A stretch of DNA of 64,000 bases from Saccharopolyspora flava (GCF_900116135.1 NZ_FOZX01000006.1:186001-250000), one strand, 5' to 3'; positions 41,613-51,606 are shown, counted from the stretch's first letter. A program made the numbers and translations. The notes: generated by a model not told the origin, from the letters alone.

Positions 41613-42239
41613 CTACTGGACCTTGACCTCGACCTTCCGGGACGAGGCGGGGTCGCCGCTCGCGTCGCCCTGACCGGAGACCTGCAGCCGGTCGGCGCTG
41701 ATCCCGGCCTGGGTCAGCTGGTCGGCGACCGCCTGGGCGCGCTCCTGGGACAGCTGCTGGCTGTCCTGGCTCGAGCTGGTGCCCGACGCGGTGAAGCCCG
41801 ACACCGTGAACTTCAGCTCCTGCGGAGCGCCCTTGAGCAGGTCGGCCACCTTGGTGACGGTCTGCTGGGCCTGGTCGTTGAGCTCGCTGCTGTCCGGGTC
41901 GAACGTGATCGGCGTGCTCTGGGCGATCTGGTCGAGCTGGCCCTGCAGCTCGGTCTTGGCCTGAGCCGCGTCGCCGCCCTGCTCACCGCCGCCCTGCTCA
42001 CCGGCGCCCATGCCGCCCGGGGTCTGCTCCCCCGCCTGGCCTTCGCCGCCGGGCTGCTGGCCCTCCTGGCCCTGGCCCTGACCTTCTTGGCCCTGGCCCT
42101 GCTGGGGCATCCCGGGCACGCCGGAGGGCATCTGGGTCGGCATGCCCGGCCCACCTCCGGGGCCGCCCCCGCACCCGGCGAGCACTGCACCCGTGCAAGC
42201 GATCACTGCTGCGGCGTATTTGACGTTCGTTCGGCGCAT
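41613..42239 (-). CDS. OmpA-like domain lipoprotein
   Basis: This 208-aa protein has a signal with lipobox LAGC (about 20-23), a Gly/Gln-rich low-complexity linker (24-95) and a C-terminal OmpA-like domain: ITFDPDSSELND, VSGFTASGTSS, LSQERAQAVADQL, ISADRLQVSGQGDA. The domain binds peptidoglycan in related proteins. It resembles mycobacterial ArfA/OmpATb in domain content but lacks a BON region. ATG after GAGG. Confidence 0.85.
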   Translation of the reverse strand: MRRTNVKYAAAVIACTGAVLAGCGGGPGGGPGMPTQMPSGVPGMPQQGQGQEGQGQGQEGQQPGGEGQAGEQTPGGMGAGEQGGGEQGGDAAQAKTELQGQLDQIAQSTPITFDPDSSELNDQAQQTVTKVADLLKGAPQELKFTVSGFTASGTSSSQDSQQLSQERAQAVADQLTQAGISADRLQVSGQGDASGDPASSRKVEVKVQ

Positions 42240-42435
42240 AACCCACCTCGCGGTCCGTGGTGCGTTTCTCGGAGACGGGCAGATAGTGCGGGCCGGTCGG
42301 CCCGAATCCGCACAACTTTCGCGCGAGTCCGAACCCGTTCACACCAAGGAGTGAACTCCAGAGTGCTTCTCAGCAGCGGAAATGTTATCGCCCCGCACTA
42401 ACGGGCGTCCCTTGTGGACCATCCTGACCGAACCC
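42240..42435. other. Gap between exporter and lipoprotein genes
   Basis: Under 200 bp; it should hold the lipoprotein promoter on the minus strand. No clear terminator for the DrrB-like gene or operator was seen. Confidence 0.3.
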
Positions 42436-43236
42436 TCACCGACTCGCCACGCGACGGTAACGAGCCACCGCGAGCGGGATGAACACCGCCAGGATCACCA
42501 GCGCCGAGACCACCGAGTACAGCACCGCGTGCTGCGCCGGCCAGCTGTCCGGTGGCGGGCCGGTCACCCGCAGCGGGTTGCCGAACAGCTCCCGCAGCGC
42601 GTCCGCGTACACCGTGATCGGGTTCCACTCCGCGAAGCCCCGCAGCGGACCCGGCATCGACTCGGCCGGCACGAACGCCGAGGACACGAAGGTCACCGGG
42701 AACATCCACAGCAGGCCCGCGCTCTGGGCGACCTCGACGCTGCGCGCCACCAGCCCGATGAACGCCCCCACCCACGACATCGCGAACGAGAACAGCAGCA
42801 GGAGCCCGAACGCCAGCGCGGCGTCGAGCAGGCTGCCGCGGATCCGCCAGCCCACGATCAGCCCGCACAGCGACATGATCACCACGGTCAGCACGCTGAC
42901 CAGCAGGTCCGAGCCGGTGCGCCCGAGCAGCACCGCCACCCGCGACATGGGCAGCGACCGGAAGCGGTCCATCATGCCCTTCTGCAGGTCGTTGGCCAGG
43001 CCGATCACGGTGAACGCGCTGTTGAACGCCACCGTCTGCACGAAGATCCCGGCGATCAGGAACTCCCGGTAGGCGCCGCCGCCGAGGCTGCCGCCGAAGA
43101 CGTAGGCGAACATCAGCACGAACATGATCGGCTGCGCCGTGCCCGCCAGCAGCAGGTCCGGGTTGCGCTTGATGTTCATCAGGTTCCGCCAGGCCACGAC
43201 GTTGCTGTCGCGGAGGCCCGCCACCAGCGCGTTCAT
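42436..43236 (-). CDS. ABC-2 exporter permease (DrrB type)
   Basis: This 266-aa membrane protein has six helices and DrrB hallmarks: VVAWRNLMNIKRNPDLLL, AQPIMFVLMFAYVFGG, DRFRSLPMSR and VSSAFVPAESMPGPLRGF followed by NPITVYADALR. It exports a hydrophobic compound with the upstream ATPase. Start overlaps the ATPase stop by 4 bp (ATGA). Confidence 0.92.
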   Translation of the reverse strand: MNALVAGLRDSNVVAWRNLMNIKRNPDLLLAGTAQPIMFVLMFAYVFGGSLGGGAYREFLIAGIFVQTVAFNSAFTVIGLANDLQKGMMDRFRSLPMSRVAVLLGRTGSDLLVSVLTVVIMSLCGLIVGWRIRGSLLDAALAFGLLLLFSFAMSWVGAFIGLVARSVEVAQSAGLLWMFPVTFVSSAFVPAESMPGPLRGFAEWNPITVYADALRELFGNPLRVTGPPPDSWPAQHAVLYSVVSALVILAVFIPLAVARYRRVASR

Positions 43237-44204
43237 GCCCGCTCCTCCTCAGGCTCCCCGGCCGAATCCTCGGCGTGCCGTCCCGTCAACCCCAGGAACA
43301 CGTCGTCCAGCGTCGGCCGGTGCAGCCCGACGTCGTTGACGCCGACGTTCTCGGCGTCGAGCCGCCGCAACGCCTCGATCAGCGCCTTCGGTCCCGCCTC
43401 GACCGGCACGCTGACCCGGCGCAGCGAGTCCTCCACCTGCGGTTCGGCGCTGCCGACCTCGCGCAGCACCCGCGTCACCACCGGCAGCTCGGCCGCCTCG
43501 GCGGCGACGAGCTCCAGGCGTTCGCCGCCGACCCGGGACTTGAGCTGGTCGGCGGTGCCGCCGGCGATGACCCGGCCGCGGTCGATGACCGCGATCGAGT
43601 CGGCCAGCTGGTCGGCCTCCTCCAGGTACTGGGTGGTCAGCAGGACGGTGGTGCCGTCGGCGACGAGCTCGCCGATGACGTCCCAGGTGTCCAGCCGCCC
43701 GCGCGGGTCGAGCCCGGTGGTGGGCTCGTCGAGGACCACCACGGTCGGCGAGGCGACCAGCGCCCCGGCCAGGTCGAGACGTCGCCGCATGCCGCCGGAG
43801 TAGCCCTTCGACGGCCGGTCGGCGGCTTCGTCCAGCTTGAACCGGTCGATGAGCTGCCGGGCTCGCGCGGCGGCGTCCGCGCGGGACAGGCCGTAGAGGC
43901 GGCCGACCATGTGCAGGTTCTCGTAGCCGGTGAGGTTCTCGTCCACGGCCGCGTACTGCCCGGACAGCCCGATGGAGCGCCGCACCGCGTGGGGCTCGGC
44001 GAGCACGTCGTGCCCGGCCACGAACGCCCGTCCCGAGTCCGGGCGCAGCAGCGTGGTGAGGATGCGGACCGCGGTCGTCTTGCCCGCGCCGTTGGGGCCG
44101 AGCAGGCCGAGGACCTGCCCGCGCGGGATCTCCAGGTCGATCCCGTTGAGCGCGCGGGTCGAGCCGAAGCTCTTGACCAGCGCTTCCGCACGCACCGCAA
44201 CCAT
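43233..44204 (-). CDS. ABC exporter ATP-binding protein (DrrA type)
   Basis: This 323-aa daunorubicin-resistance-type ATPase has Walker A GPNGAGKTT, signature YSGGMRRRLDLA, Walker B VVVLDEPTTGLDP, and a C-terminal DrrA domain containing RPTLDDVFLGLTG. ATG at 44204 is chosen because a GGGGG tract lies 5 nt upstream; an in-frame GTG at 44237 is less likely. Confidence 0.93.
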   Translation of the reverse strand: MVAVRAEALVKSFGSTRALNGIDLEIPRGQVLGLLGPNGAGKTTAVRILTTLLRPDSGRAFVAGHDVLAEPHAVRRSIGLSGQYAAVDENLTGYENLHMVGRLYGLSRADAAARARQLIDRFKLDEAADRPSKGYSGGMRRRLDLAGALVASPTVVVLDEPTTGLDPRGRLDTWDVIGELVADGTTVLLTTQYLEEADQLADSIAVIDRGRVIAGGTADQLKSRVGGERLELVAAEAAELPVVTRVLREVGSAEPQVEDSLRRVSVPVEAGPKALIEALRRLDAENVGVNDVGLHRPTLDDVFLGLTGRHAEDSAGEPEEERA

Positions 44205-44356
44205 CTCAACCCCCAGCGTGATGTCCGATTCCGCCACTGTAGGTCGCGGGTCGGACGCAACGCCGCTGAATTTTCTCGCCGGGAGGGTTTTTGCGGACGG
44301 GAACGCAGGTCAGCAGGGGTGCGCGGGGAGGGTGGCCCAGGTCGCCTCGACAGAAG

Positions 44357-44394
44357 TTACCGCCAGGTAATACCCTCTTGTTACCGACGAGTAA
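44357..44394 (+). promoter_or_regulatory. Paired operator-like palindromes before the acyl-CoA dehydrogenase gene
   Basis: TTACCGCCAGGTAA (44357-44370) and TTACCGACGAGTAA (44381-44394) are two 14-bp palindromes 24 bp apart, 50 bp upstream of the ATG. The arrangement suggests a TetR-family lipid regulator; the regulator is not in the window. Confidence 0.55.
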
Positions 44395-44443
44395 GGGCTC
44401 GGTGCCGGGCCCACCCGCAGCAGCGCGCAAGAGGGAGCCTTCG

Positions 44444-46285
44444 ATGGGCCACTACAAGAGCAACGTCCGAGACCTCGAGTTCAACCTGTTCGAGGTCCTC
44501 AAGGTGCAGGACCGACTGGGCAAGGGCGCCTTCGAGCAGTCCGACCAGGACACCGTCCGCGGCGTGCTTTCCGAACTCAACGACCTGGCCACCGGCCCGC
44601 TCGCCGAGTCCTTCGTCGAGGGCGACCGCAAGGGCGCGCACTTCGACCCGGCCACCCACTCGGTCACCCTCCCCGAGGCCTTCAAGAAGTCCTACCAGGC
44701 CGTCATGGACGGTGAGTGGTGGCGACTGGGCCTCCCGGACGAGCTGGGCGGCTACGGCATCCCGCCGACCGTCACCTGGTCGGCCGCCGAGCTGATCCTG
44801 GGCGCCAACCCGCCGATCTACATGTACATGGCCGGCCCCAACTTCGCGACGATCCTCTGGAAGAACGGCACCGAGGAGCAGAAGAAGTGGGCCGAGCTCA
44901 TGATCGAGCGCGGCTGGGGCGCCACCATGGTCCTCACCGAGCCCGACGCCGGCTCCGACGTCGGCTCCGGCCGCACCAAGGCCGTCCTGCAGGAGGACGG
45001 CACCTGGCACCTCGACGGCGTGAAGCGGTTCATCACCTCCGCCGACCAGGACATGACCGAGAACATCATGCACCTGGTGCTCGCCCGCCCCGAGGGACCC
45101 GGCATCGAGAGCAAGCCCGGCACCAAGGGCCTGAGCCTGTTCCTGCTGCCGAAGTACCACTTCGACGGCGAGACCGGTGAGCCCGGCGAGCGCAACGGCG
45201 TCTACGTCACCAACGTCGAGCACAAGATGGGCATCAACGCCTCCGCCACCTGCGAGGTCACCTTCGGCCAGCACGGCACCCCCGCCAAGGGCTGGCTGCT
45301 CGGCGACGTCCACGACGGCATCGCGCAGATGTTCCAGGTCATCGAGTACGCGCGGATGATGGTCGGCACCAAGGCCATCGCCACGCTGTCCACCGGTTAC
45401 CTCAACGCGCTGGACTACGCCAAGGAGCGCGTGCAGGGCGCCGACCTCACCCGCAGCACCGACAAGACCGCCCCGCGCGTCACCATCACCCACCACCCCG
45501 ACGTGCGCCGCGCCCTGATGCTGCAGAAGGCCTACGCCGAAGGCCTGCGCGCCATCTACCTCTACACGGCGGACTTCCAGGACCAGATCGCCCAGGGCCA
45601 GCACGACGGCAGCGACGTCAGCCTCGCCGAGGCCGTCAACGACCTGCTGCTGCCCATCGTCAAGGGCGTCGGCTCCGAGCGGGCCTACGAGATGCTCACG
45701 CACTCGCTGCAGACCCTCGGCGGCTCCGGCTTCCTGCAGGACTACCCGATTGAGCAGTACATCCGGGACGCCAAGATCGACAGCCTCTACGAGGGCACCA
45801 CCGCGATCCAGGCCCAGGACTTCTTCTTCCGCAAGATCGTCCGCAACAAGGGCCAGGCCATCGGCCACGTCGCCGCCGAGATCCAGAAGACCCTGGAGAA
45901 CTCCGACGCCGACGAGCGCCTCAAGGAGGAGCGCGAGCTGCTCACCCGCGCCCTCGGCGACGTCCAGGGCCAGCTCGGCACGCTGTTCGAGTTCCTGACC
46001 TCCGCCCAGGAGGAGATCAAGAACATCTACAAGGTCGGCCAGCACGCCGTCTCGTTCCTGATGTCCGTCGGTGACCTGCTCATCGGCTGGAAGCTGCTGC
46101 AGCAGGCCGAGATCGCGCTCGCCGCCCTCGACGCCGGTGCCGGCAAGGACGAGTCGTTCTACCAGGGCAAGGTCGCGGTCGCCCGCTTCTTCGCCAAGAA
46201 CGTCCTGCCCGAGCTCACCGGCCGCCGCAAGATCATCGAGGCCGCCGACAACTCCCTCATGGAGCTCGACGAGTCCGTCTTCTGA
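44444..46285 (+). CDS. Acyl-CoA dehydrogenase, FadE5-like long form
   Basis: This 613-aa FAD enzyme of fatty-acid beta-oxidation is longer than the usual 380-400 aa because of N- and C-terminal domains, as in mycobacterial FadE5. Motifs: [65 protein letters not shown] and the catalytic-Glu loop [18 protein letters not shown] at 44444 has GAGGGAG upstream; an upstream extension in frame crosses the operator region and is rejected. Confidence 0.93.
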   Translation: MGHYKSNVRDLEFNLFEVLKVQDRLGKGAFEQSDQDTVRGVLSELNDLATGPLAESFVEGDRKGAHFDPATHSVTLPEAFKKSYQAVMDGEWWRLGLPDELGGYGIPPTVTWSAAELILGANPPIYMYMAGPNFATILWKNGTEEQKKWAELMIERGWGATMVLTEPDAGSDVGSGRTKAVLQEDGTWHLDGVKRFITSADQDMTENIMHLVLARPEGPGIESKPGTKGLSLFLLPKYHFDGETGEPGERNGVYVTNVEHKMGINASATCEVTFGQHGTPAKGWLLGDVHDGIAQMFQVIEYARMMVGTKAIATLSTGYLNALDYAKERVQGADLTRSTDKTAPRVTITHHPDVRRALMLQKAYAEGLRAIYLYTADFQDQIAQGQHDGSDVSLAEAVNDLLLPIVKGVGSERAYEMLTHSLQTLGGSGFLQDYPIEQYIRDAKIDSLYEGTTAIQAQDFFFRKIVRNKGQAIGHVAAEIQKTLENSDADERLKEERELLTRALGDVQGQLGTLFEFLTSAQEEIKNIYKVGQHAVSFLMSVGDLLIGWKLLQQAEIALAALDAGAGKDESFYQGKVAVARFFAKNVLPELTGRRKIIEAADNSLMELDESVF

Positions 46286-46300
46286 TCCGGCCCCCGCAAC

Positions 46301-46340
46301 GAGAAGGGACCCGCGACCACCCGGTCGCGGGTCCCTTCTC
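46301..46340. terminator. 18-bp stem terminator
   Basis: Perfect 18-bp arms (46301-46318 and 46323-46340), 4-nt loop, followed by CTTT. It separates convergent genes and probably works in both directions. Confidence 0.88.
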
Positions 46341-46358
46341 CTTTCCCCGACCGACGTG

Positions 46359-47651
46359 TCAGCCGAAACGCCGGGAACCCGCGGTCTCCACCGCGCGCGA
46401 CTCGATGGTCGTGCGCGCGGCCAGGAACGCCACGAACAACCCGATCAGCAGCGCCGCCCGCCCCCAGACACCGATCATCAGCGCCTGCGCCGTGAAACCG
46501 TCGTGAATCCCGCTCGGCTCACCCGCGTTGCCCAGGTACAGCCACCGGAAGATGCCCACGCACATCGCGAAATCCGCCACCAGGTACGCCACGATCCAGC
46601 CCCAGCGCACCTGCACCAGCACGAAGAACGGCAACAACCACAACGTGTACTGCGGCGAGTGCACCTTGTGCAGCAGCAGGAACCCGCACAGCATCGCCGC
46701 CGACACCTGCACCCACGGGTACGTCCCGGTCCTCTCGTAGCGCAACCAGCCGATCCAGCACGCCAGCGCGAACGACACCAGCATCAGACCCGGCGAGACG
46801 ATCCCCATCGCGTCCTGGAAACCCTCATCGCCGGTCCAGTGCCGGAAACCCCAGTACCAGATGGAATTCGTGCTCAGATCCACCTGACGCCGCGACTGGA
46901 ACTCGAACGACGCCGCCCAGCCCTGAAAACCCGCCAGCGCGAACGGCACGTTCACCAGCACACCCGTCGCCGCCGCCGAACCGGCCACCCGCAACGCGCC
47001 CCGCCAGTCCCGGCCGCCCTCGGTGAACACGTACAGCATCAGCGGCAGCACGAAGATCGCCGGGTACAGCTTCAACGCGAAACCCAGCCCCAGCAGCACC
47101 GCGGCCACCGTCGACCGCCGCGCCAACGACGCCCGCCACCGGTGCATCACGAACACCGCCGCCACCGCGCTCGCCACCACCGGCAGGTCCCAGTTGTGGT
47201 CCGCGTACAGCACCAGCGGCGGCCCCAACGCCCACAGCAGCGCCCGCCACCGGCTCAACCGGCCCAGCCACCACGCCACCGCCAACCCGAACGGGGCCAT
47301 CAGCAGCGCCGACGACAGCAGGAACCCCGCGTCGGTGTCCACGAAGAACGCGCCCGCCCAGATCAGCACCCCGGTCAGCACCGGGTACTCCACGACCCCG
47401 CCCCACAACGACCCGTCCGGATCGATGCCGCCGTGCACGTACGGGAACACGTGCCGATCGATGTCCCGGCCCAGCCACAGGTTCTGGATGTCCGAGTAGC
47501 AGACGTCCCGGTAGGAGCGCATCTGGTAATCCGGCCCGGACCGCCCCCACTCGTTGAACTCCGGCCCGGTGCACCGCGCCTTGTTCGCGTACCCCAACGC
47601 CAAGGTCACGGCCGTCAGCAGGCACAACACCGCCAACGCCGACACCGTCAA
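46359..47651 (-). CDS. GT87-type polyprenol-dependent membrane glycosyltransferase
   Basis: This 430-aa protein has about ten membrane helices. The first loop has the acidic EFNEWGRSGPDYQMRSY and the helix 2-3 region has HGGIDPDG...VEYPVL, typical of GT87 mannosyltransferases using polyprenyl-phosphate sugars for lipoglycan or arabinogalactan assembly. Its place just upstream of the rpsF cluster matches Rv0051 of M. tuberculosis as I recall. The start is uncertain: TTG at 47651 or GTG at 47645, neither with a good ribosome-binding site. Confidence 0.8.
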   Translation of the reverse strand: MTVSALAVLCLLTAVTLALGYANKARCTGPEFNEWGRSGPDYQMRSYRDVCYSDIQNLWLGRDIDRHVFPYVHGGIDPDGSLWGGVVEYPVLTGVLIWAGAFFVDTDAGFLLSSALLMAPFGLAVAWWLGRLSRWRALLWALGPPLVLYADHNWDLPVVASAVAAVFVMHRWRASLARRSTVAAVLLGLGFALKLYPAIFVLPLMLYVFTEGGRDWRGALRVAGSAAATGVLVNVPFALAGFQGWAASFEFQSRRQVDLSTNSIWYWGFRHWTGDEGFQDAMGIVSPGLMLVSFALACWIGWLRYERTGTYPWVQVSAAMLCGFLLLHKVHSPQYTLWLLPFFVLVQVRWGWIVAYLVADFAMCVGIFRWLYLGNAGEPSGIHDGFTAQALMIGVWGRAALLIGLFVAFLAARTTIESRAVETAGSRRFG

Positions 47652-47710
47652 GCCGCGCGCGACCCTGATACCGGGCTCCTCTCACCCGGCAGCGCCGGGA
47701 CCACCGACGT

Positions 47711-48478
47711 TCAGCTCGACTTCGACCGGAGGAACTCGATGTCGGCCGCCTGACCCTCGTCCGGGGTCTCCACCACCACCGGCGCGCCCGCCTTCGACAC
47801 CACGCCCACCAGCAGCTCCGGGTCGATCAGACCCGAGCCGATGTTGGCGTGCCGGTCCCGCGACGACCCGAACTCGTCCCGCGAGTCGTTGAGGTGCACC
47901 AGATCGATCCGGCCCGTGATCGCCTTGACCCGGTCGACCACGTCCAGCAGCTCCTCGCCCGCCGCGTGCGCGTGGCAGGTGTCCAGGCAGAACCCCGCGC
48001 CGAACTCGCCCACCGCGTCCCACAACCGCGCCAGCACGTCGAACCGCCGGGCCATCGCGTTCGCGCCGCCCGCCGTGTTCTCGATCAGGATCGGCACCTC
48101 GAAACCGCCCTCGTCGGCCTGCCGCTCGAACAGCTTGCGCCAGTTCGCGATGCCCTCCGCCGGGTCGTCGTCCTTGGTGACGTGCCCGCCGTGCACGATC
48201 AGGCCCTGCGCGCCCACCTCGGCGGCGGCCTTCGCCTGCTGCGCCACCGACTTCCGCGACGGGATGCGGATCCTGTTGTTCAACGACGCCACGTTGATCA
48301 CATAAGGTGCGTGGATGAAAACGGCGACGTCGCCGTCCCGCAGCCGCTCGGCCTGCGGGTGCGGCTTCGGCGCCTTCCAGCCCTGCGGGTCGGACAGGAA
48401 GAACTGCACCACCTCCGCGCCGCGCTCGGCGGCTGCGGCCAGCGGATCGTCATCGCGAACATGAGCGCCGATACGCAT
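47711..48478 (-). CDS. nfo: Endonuclease IV (AP endonuclease)
   Basis: This 255-aa TIM-barrel enzyme cuts DNA at abasic sites. Zinc ligands are visible in [47 protein letters not shown] and VVVETPDE, matching the nine-ligand trinuclear site. Start ATG at 48478. Oriented with the glycosyltransferase, 60 bp upstream of it. Confidence 0.93.
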   Translation of the reverse strand: MRIGAHVRDDDPLAAAAERGAEVVQFFLSDPQGWKAPKPHPQAERLRDGDVAVFIHAPYVINVASLNNRIRIPSRKSVAQQAKAAAEVGAQGLIVHGGHVTKDDDPAEGIANWRKLFERQADEGGFEVPILIENTAGGANAMARRFDVLARLWDAVGEFGAGFCLDTCHAHAAGEELLDVVDRVKAITGRIDLVHLNDSRDEFGSSRDRHANIGSGLIDPELLVGVVSKAGAPVVVETPDEGQAADIEFLRSKSS

Positions 48479-48655
48479 GGCACGCAGTCTATTCGTCCCG
48501 CGCGACCGGATCCGGGAACCGGGGCCGTCCGGAGTGTTCCACGATGTGGGACATCAACGGATTTGCCGGAATCCCGCAACCAACGGCGGTACTCACGCGT
48601 TAGGAGCTTTGAGACAGTGTCTGTCGTTCCGGAGCCGTTCGCGGGGAGGCGAGCC

Positions 48656-49579
48656 ATGGGTACCTGGGGAAACCCCAACCCGCTGATCAAACCGAACGCG
48701 CTCCGACGCACCGTAGCCGCGGGCGCGGCCGGTGTGGCGATCTTGGCGGGAACCTGCCTCGGAGCGGGAACGGCGAGCGCCGCCGAGCCGCTGGTCGTCG
48801 ACCACTCGATCGCCATCGTCTCCGGTGAACCCGGTCAGCAGATCTCCGTGCTGCCCAAGACGCTGGACTTCAAGCTCAACCAGGCCGTGCTGCTGGCGAT
48901 GCCGCTGGCCTTCGGGGCCGCCAACGACGCCTCCTCGACCTTCGCCGCAGGCAGCCCCATCGAGCTGGGCGTCGCCGAGCCGGGCACCAACTCCTTCTCC
49001 GGCCGCGAGATCGCCCAGGCCGCGACCCCGCGCCTGAGCTCCCTCGGCCTGCCCGAGGACAAGCTGGAAGCCGTCCGCTTCCACTTCACGAACCTGGTCA
49101 GCCTCGGCAACTCGGTCACGGTCAACACCCCGGAGCCGGAGGAGGAGCCGCCGCCGTCCTCCGAGCAGCCGGCCCCGCCGCCGCCCGAGTCGACCCCGGC
49201 TCCGGCCCCGGCCGAGCCGCCGCCGTCGGCCCCCTCGACGAGCCCGGTGCCGACCGTGCCCAGCGCCAACGGCGCCCCGGCCGCGGTCAGCATGCTGCCG
49301 CCGAGCCTGCGCGGCGCCGCCCTGCCGTGGGCGCAGGCCCGCTACGGCTCCATCCCGAACGTCCCGGGCATGGCTCCCGACGTCGGTGACCTGGCGCGCC
49401 AGGCCCAGGAGCGGCAGCGCGTCCAGGACGAGCAGGAGGAGATCCGCGCGGCCGGGCAGGCCGAGGCGCTGCCGACCGAGGTCTCCGAGCGCGTCGCTCT
49501 GCCGGTGCTCATCGCCGCGATCTCGCTCGCGGTGGTCACCGCCGGGCTCGTCCGCGCCTGGGTCCTGCGCCGTCACTGA
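48656..49579 (+). CDS. Secreted proline-rich protein with C-terminal membrane anchor
   Basis: This 307-aa protein has a signal peptide (about 1-43, ASA-AEP), an extracellular domain (44-150), a Pro/Glu/Ser-rich linker (about 155-205) and a C-terminal helix (LPVLIAAISLAVVTAGLV) ending in WVLRRH. There is no LPXTG motif. Function unknown; it could bridge membrane and cell wall. ATG at 48656 follows GGGGAGG. Confidence 0.7.
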   Translation: MGTWGNPNPLIKPNALRRTVAAGAAGVAILAGTCLGAGTASAAEPLVVDHSIAIVSGEPGQQISVLPKTLDFKLNQAVLLAMPLAFGAANDASSTFAAGSPIELGVAEPGTNSFSGREIAQAATPRLSSLGLPEDKLEAVRFHFTNLVSLGNSVTVNTPEPEEEPPPSSEQPAPPPPESTPAPAPAEPPPSAPSTSPVPTVPSANGAPAAVSMLPPSLRGAALPWAQARYGSIPNVPGMAPDVGDLARQAQERQRVQDEQEEIRAAGQAEALPTEVSERVALPVLIAAISLAVVTAGLVRAWVLRRH

Positions 49580-49655
49580 CGCGGGCTTCCTGACCAGGGA
49601 CGGGGTCCCAACACACCGAGGCGAGGCCGATGTCCTCGCTGTCGGTGCCCCTTGC

Positions 49656-49661
49656 TAGCCT
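49656..49661 (+). promoter_or_regulatory. Extended -10 box (TGC-TAGCCT) of the rpsF operon
   Basis: TAGCCT preceded by TGC, an extended -10. A transcript from about 49668 would have a 70-nt leader containing the S6:S18 candidate structure. No clear -35. Confidence 0.45.
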
Positions 49662-49686
49662 TGACCGGTTCGTTGACGCGAACGAC

Positions 49687-49728
49687 CCTCCTGCCACGGA
49701 AAGTCCGTGGCCGTGAGTCCACAGGAGG
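49687..49728 (+). promoter_or_regulatory. Candidate S6:S18-binding autoregulatory leader
   Basis: CCTCCTG (49687-49693) pairs perfectly with CAGGAGG (49722-49728), covering the rpsF ribosome-binding site. Inside, CCACGGA (49694-49700) and TCCGTGG (49704-49710) form a hairpin with an AAG loop, followed by CCG (49711-49713). A hairpin plus CCG bulge closed by a stem is the known signature of the S6:S18 mRNA site. Binding would repress the operon when S6 and S18 are in excess. Confidence 0.65.
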
Positions 49729-49740
49729 TGAATGGTCTTC

Positions 49741-50082
49741 ATGCGTCACTATGAGCTCATGGTCATCCTGGACCCGAGCCTGGACGAGCGCACCGTCGCT
49801 CCGTCCCTGGAGAACTTCCTCAACGTCGTCCGCAACGACGGTGGCACCGTCGAGAAGGTCGACGTCTGGGGCCGGCGCCGGCTGTCCTTCGAGATCAAGA
49901 AGAACTCCGAGGGCATCTACGTCGTCCTGGACCTCAACGCTGAGCCGGCCACCGTCAAGGAGCTGGACCGTCAGCTGAACCTCAACGAGTCGATCCTGCG
50001 GACCAAGGTCCAGCGGAAGATCGTTGAGCCCCGCAAGGCCGCGCGTGCCGCCAAGGCCCGTGCCGCCAAGGCGACTGCCTGA
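49741..50082 (+). CDS. rpsF: 30S ribosomal protein S6
   Basis: This 113-aa protein begins [19 protein letters not shown] and contains [25 protein letters not shown], typical S6. The tail is Lys/Ala-rich. Start ATG at 49741 is preferred over the ATG at 49732 because conserved homology begins there and AGGAGG would be too close to the first ATG. First gene of the operon, partner of S18 in the ribosome platform. Confidence 0.97.
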   Translation: MRHYELMVILDPSLDERTVAPSLENFLNVVRNDGGTVEKVDVWGRRRLSFEIKKNSEGIYVVLDLNAEPATVKELDRQLNLNESILRTKVQRKIVEPRKAARAAKARAAKATA

Positions 50083-50126
50083 TCAACGCCCGTACCCGCT
50101 GACGACCAGACTGGAGTCCCCAGGTC

Positions 50127-50612
50127 ATGGCTGGTGAAACGGTAATCACGGTGGTCGGCAACCTGACCGCCGACCCGGAGCTGCGCTTCACCCCGTCCGG
50201 TGCCGCCGTCGCGAACTTCACGATCGCGTCCACGCCCCGGACCTTCGACCGCCAGAGCGGTGAGTGGAAGGACGGCGAGGCGCTGTTCCTGCGCTGCAAC
50301 ATCTGGCGGCAGGCCGCGGAGAACGTGGCGGAGTCGCTGACCCGGGGCATGCGGGTGATCGCGCAGGGTCGTCTGCGCCAGCGGTCCTTCGAGACCAAGG
50401 AAGGCGAGAAGCGCACGGTCGTCGAGCTCGAGGTCGACGACATCGGGCCCGCCCTGCGCTACGCCACCGCCAAGGTCAACAAGGTCAGCCGCGGCGGCGG
50501 CGGTTTCGGTGGCGGCAGCAGCGCCCCGGCCGGTCCGCCGGCCGACGACCCGTGGGGTTCGGCCCCGCCGGCGGGGTCCGGCGGCGGCTTCAGCGACGAG
50601 CCGCCGTTCTGA
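50127..50612 (+). CDS. ssb: Single-stranded DNA-binding protein
   Basis: This 161-aa protein has an OB fold ([56 protein letters not shown]), a Gly-rich linker and the acidic tail SDEPPF that recruits replication partners. ATG preceded by CTGGAG. Expressed with rpsF and rpsR in the usual bacterial order. Confidence 0.97.
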   Translation: MAGETVITVVGNLTADPELRFTPSGAAVANFTIASTPRTFDRQSGEWKDGEALFLRCNIWRQAAENVAESLTRGMRVIAQGRLRQRSFETKEGEKRTVVELEVDDIGPALRYATAKVNKVSRGGGGFGGGSSAPAGPPADDPWGSAPPAGSGGGFSDEPPF

Positions 50613-50664
50613 CGGTCGCCGCAGCTAACGCTTGAGGTAAGTTTTTCGTTCGGGAGGAAGACCC

Positions 50665-50901
50665 ATGGCCAAGGCGCCTGTGCGCAAGCCGAAGAAGAAG
50701 GTCTGCGTGTTCTGCAAGGACAAGGCCACGCTGATCGACTACAAGGACACGACGCTGCTGCGGAAGTACATCTCCGACCGCGGCAAGATCCGTGCCCGCC
50801 GGGTGACCGGCAACTGCAGCCAGCACCAGCGCGACGTCGCCATCGCGGTGAAGAACGCGCGTGAGATGGCCCTGCTGCCCTACACCTCGACCGCTCGCTG
50901 A
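50665..50901 (+). CDS. rpsR: 30S ribosomal protein S18, zinc-binding form
   Basis: This 78-aa S18 has [19 protein letters not shown] and [19 protein letters not shown]. CxxC plus a later Cys and His mark the C+ (zinc ribbon) form; many actinobacteria have a second Zn-independent paralogue elsewhere. ATG follows GGGAGGAAG. Confidence 0.97.
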   Translation: MAKAPVRKPKKKVCVFCKDKATLIDYKDTTLLRKYISDRGKIRARRVTGNCSQHQRDVAIAVKNAREMALLPYTSTAR

Positions 50902-50921
50902 TCTGAGAAAGGAGTCACGTC

Positions 50922-51374
50922 ATGAAGATCATCCTCACCGCTGACGTGTCCGGCCTCGGCGAGTCCGGCGACATCGTCGAGGTCAAGGACGGTTACGCGC
51001 GGAACTACCTGCTGCCCCGCAACCTGGCCATCGTGGCCACCAAGGGTGCGCAGAAGCAGGTCGAGACGATCCGCCGCGTCCAGGAGAACCGCCGGGTGCG
51101 GAACCTGGAGCACGCCCACGAGCTCAAGCAGCAGCTGCAGAACCTGGACGCGGTCACGCTGACCGCCAAGGTCTCGCCGCAGGGCAAGCTGTTCGGCTCG
51201 ATCACCAGCGGCGACGTCGTCGCCGCGGTCCGCAAGGCCGGTGGCCCGAACCTCGACAAGCGTTCGGTCTCGCTGCGCGGCCACATCAAGTCGCTGGGCA
51301 AGCACGTCGTCGACGTGCAGCTGCACCCGGACGTGACGGCCAACGTCAGCGTCCAGGTCACCGGCGAGCAGTGA
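50922..51374 (+). CDS. rplI: 50S ribosomal protein L9
   Basis: This 150-aa protein has the L9 N-domain signature [21 protein letters not shown], a long connecting helix and a C-domain ([13 protein letters not shown]...[15 protein letters not shown]). ATG follows AAAGGAG. Last ribosomal gene before dnaB. Confidence 0.97.
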   Translation: MKIILTADVSGLGESGDIVEVKDGYARNYLLPRNLAIVATKGAQKQVETIRRVQENRRVRNLEHAHELKQQLQNLDAVTLTAKVSPQGKLFGSITSGDVVAAVRKAGGPNLDKRSVSLRGHIKSLGKHVVDVQLHPDVTANVSVQVTGEQ

Positions 51375-51399
51375 CCCGGTAGTACCGGATTCTTCAAGC

Positions 51400-51443
51400 G
51401 GCATCGTCCACTCCGGCATTCGTGTGACGGGGTGGACGATGCC
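51400..51443 (+). terminator. Stem-loop after rplI
   Basis: GGCATCGTCCAC (51400-51411) pairs with 51432-51443 across a 20-nt loop. It may end or attenuate the ribosomal operon before dnaB. Confidence 0.5.
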
Positions 51444-51606
51444 GTCTCCCGGCCGTGCACCGGCGGTGACGATGATCTTCGGCTGATCACCCACCGCTGT
51501 TGAGTGCGACACGCCGATGGTGGCGACACGCCGGGAGTTTTCCACGGATTTCTTCCACAGCCTTCGTCAACGCTGTGAACTGGGGTTTTCGTTTCTTCCA
51601 CGTCAC

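Noticed and set aside
42436-44204. Antibiotic production locus signalled by DrrAB
   Set aside because: DrrAB-type exporters are common housekeeping genes in actinobacteria, and no biosynthetic genes are adjacent.
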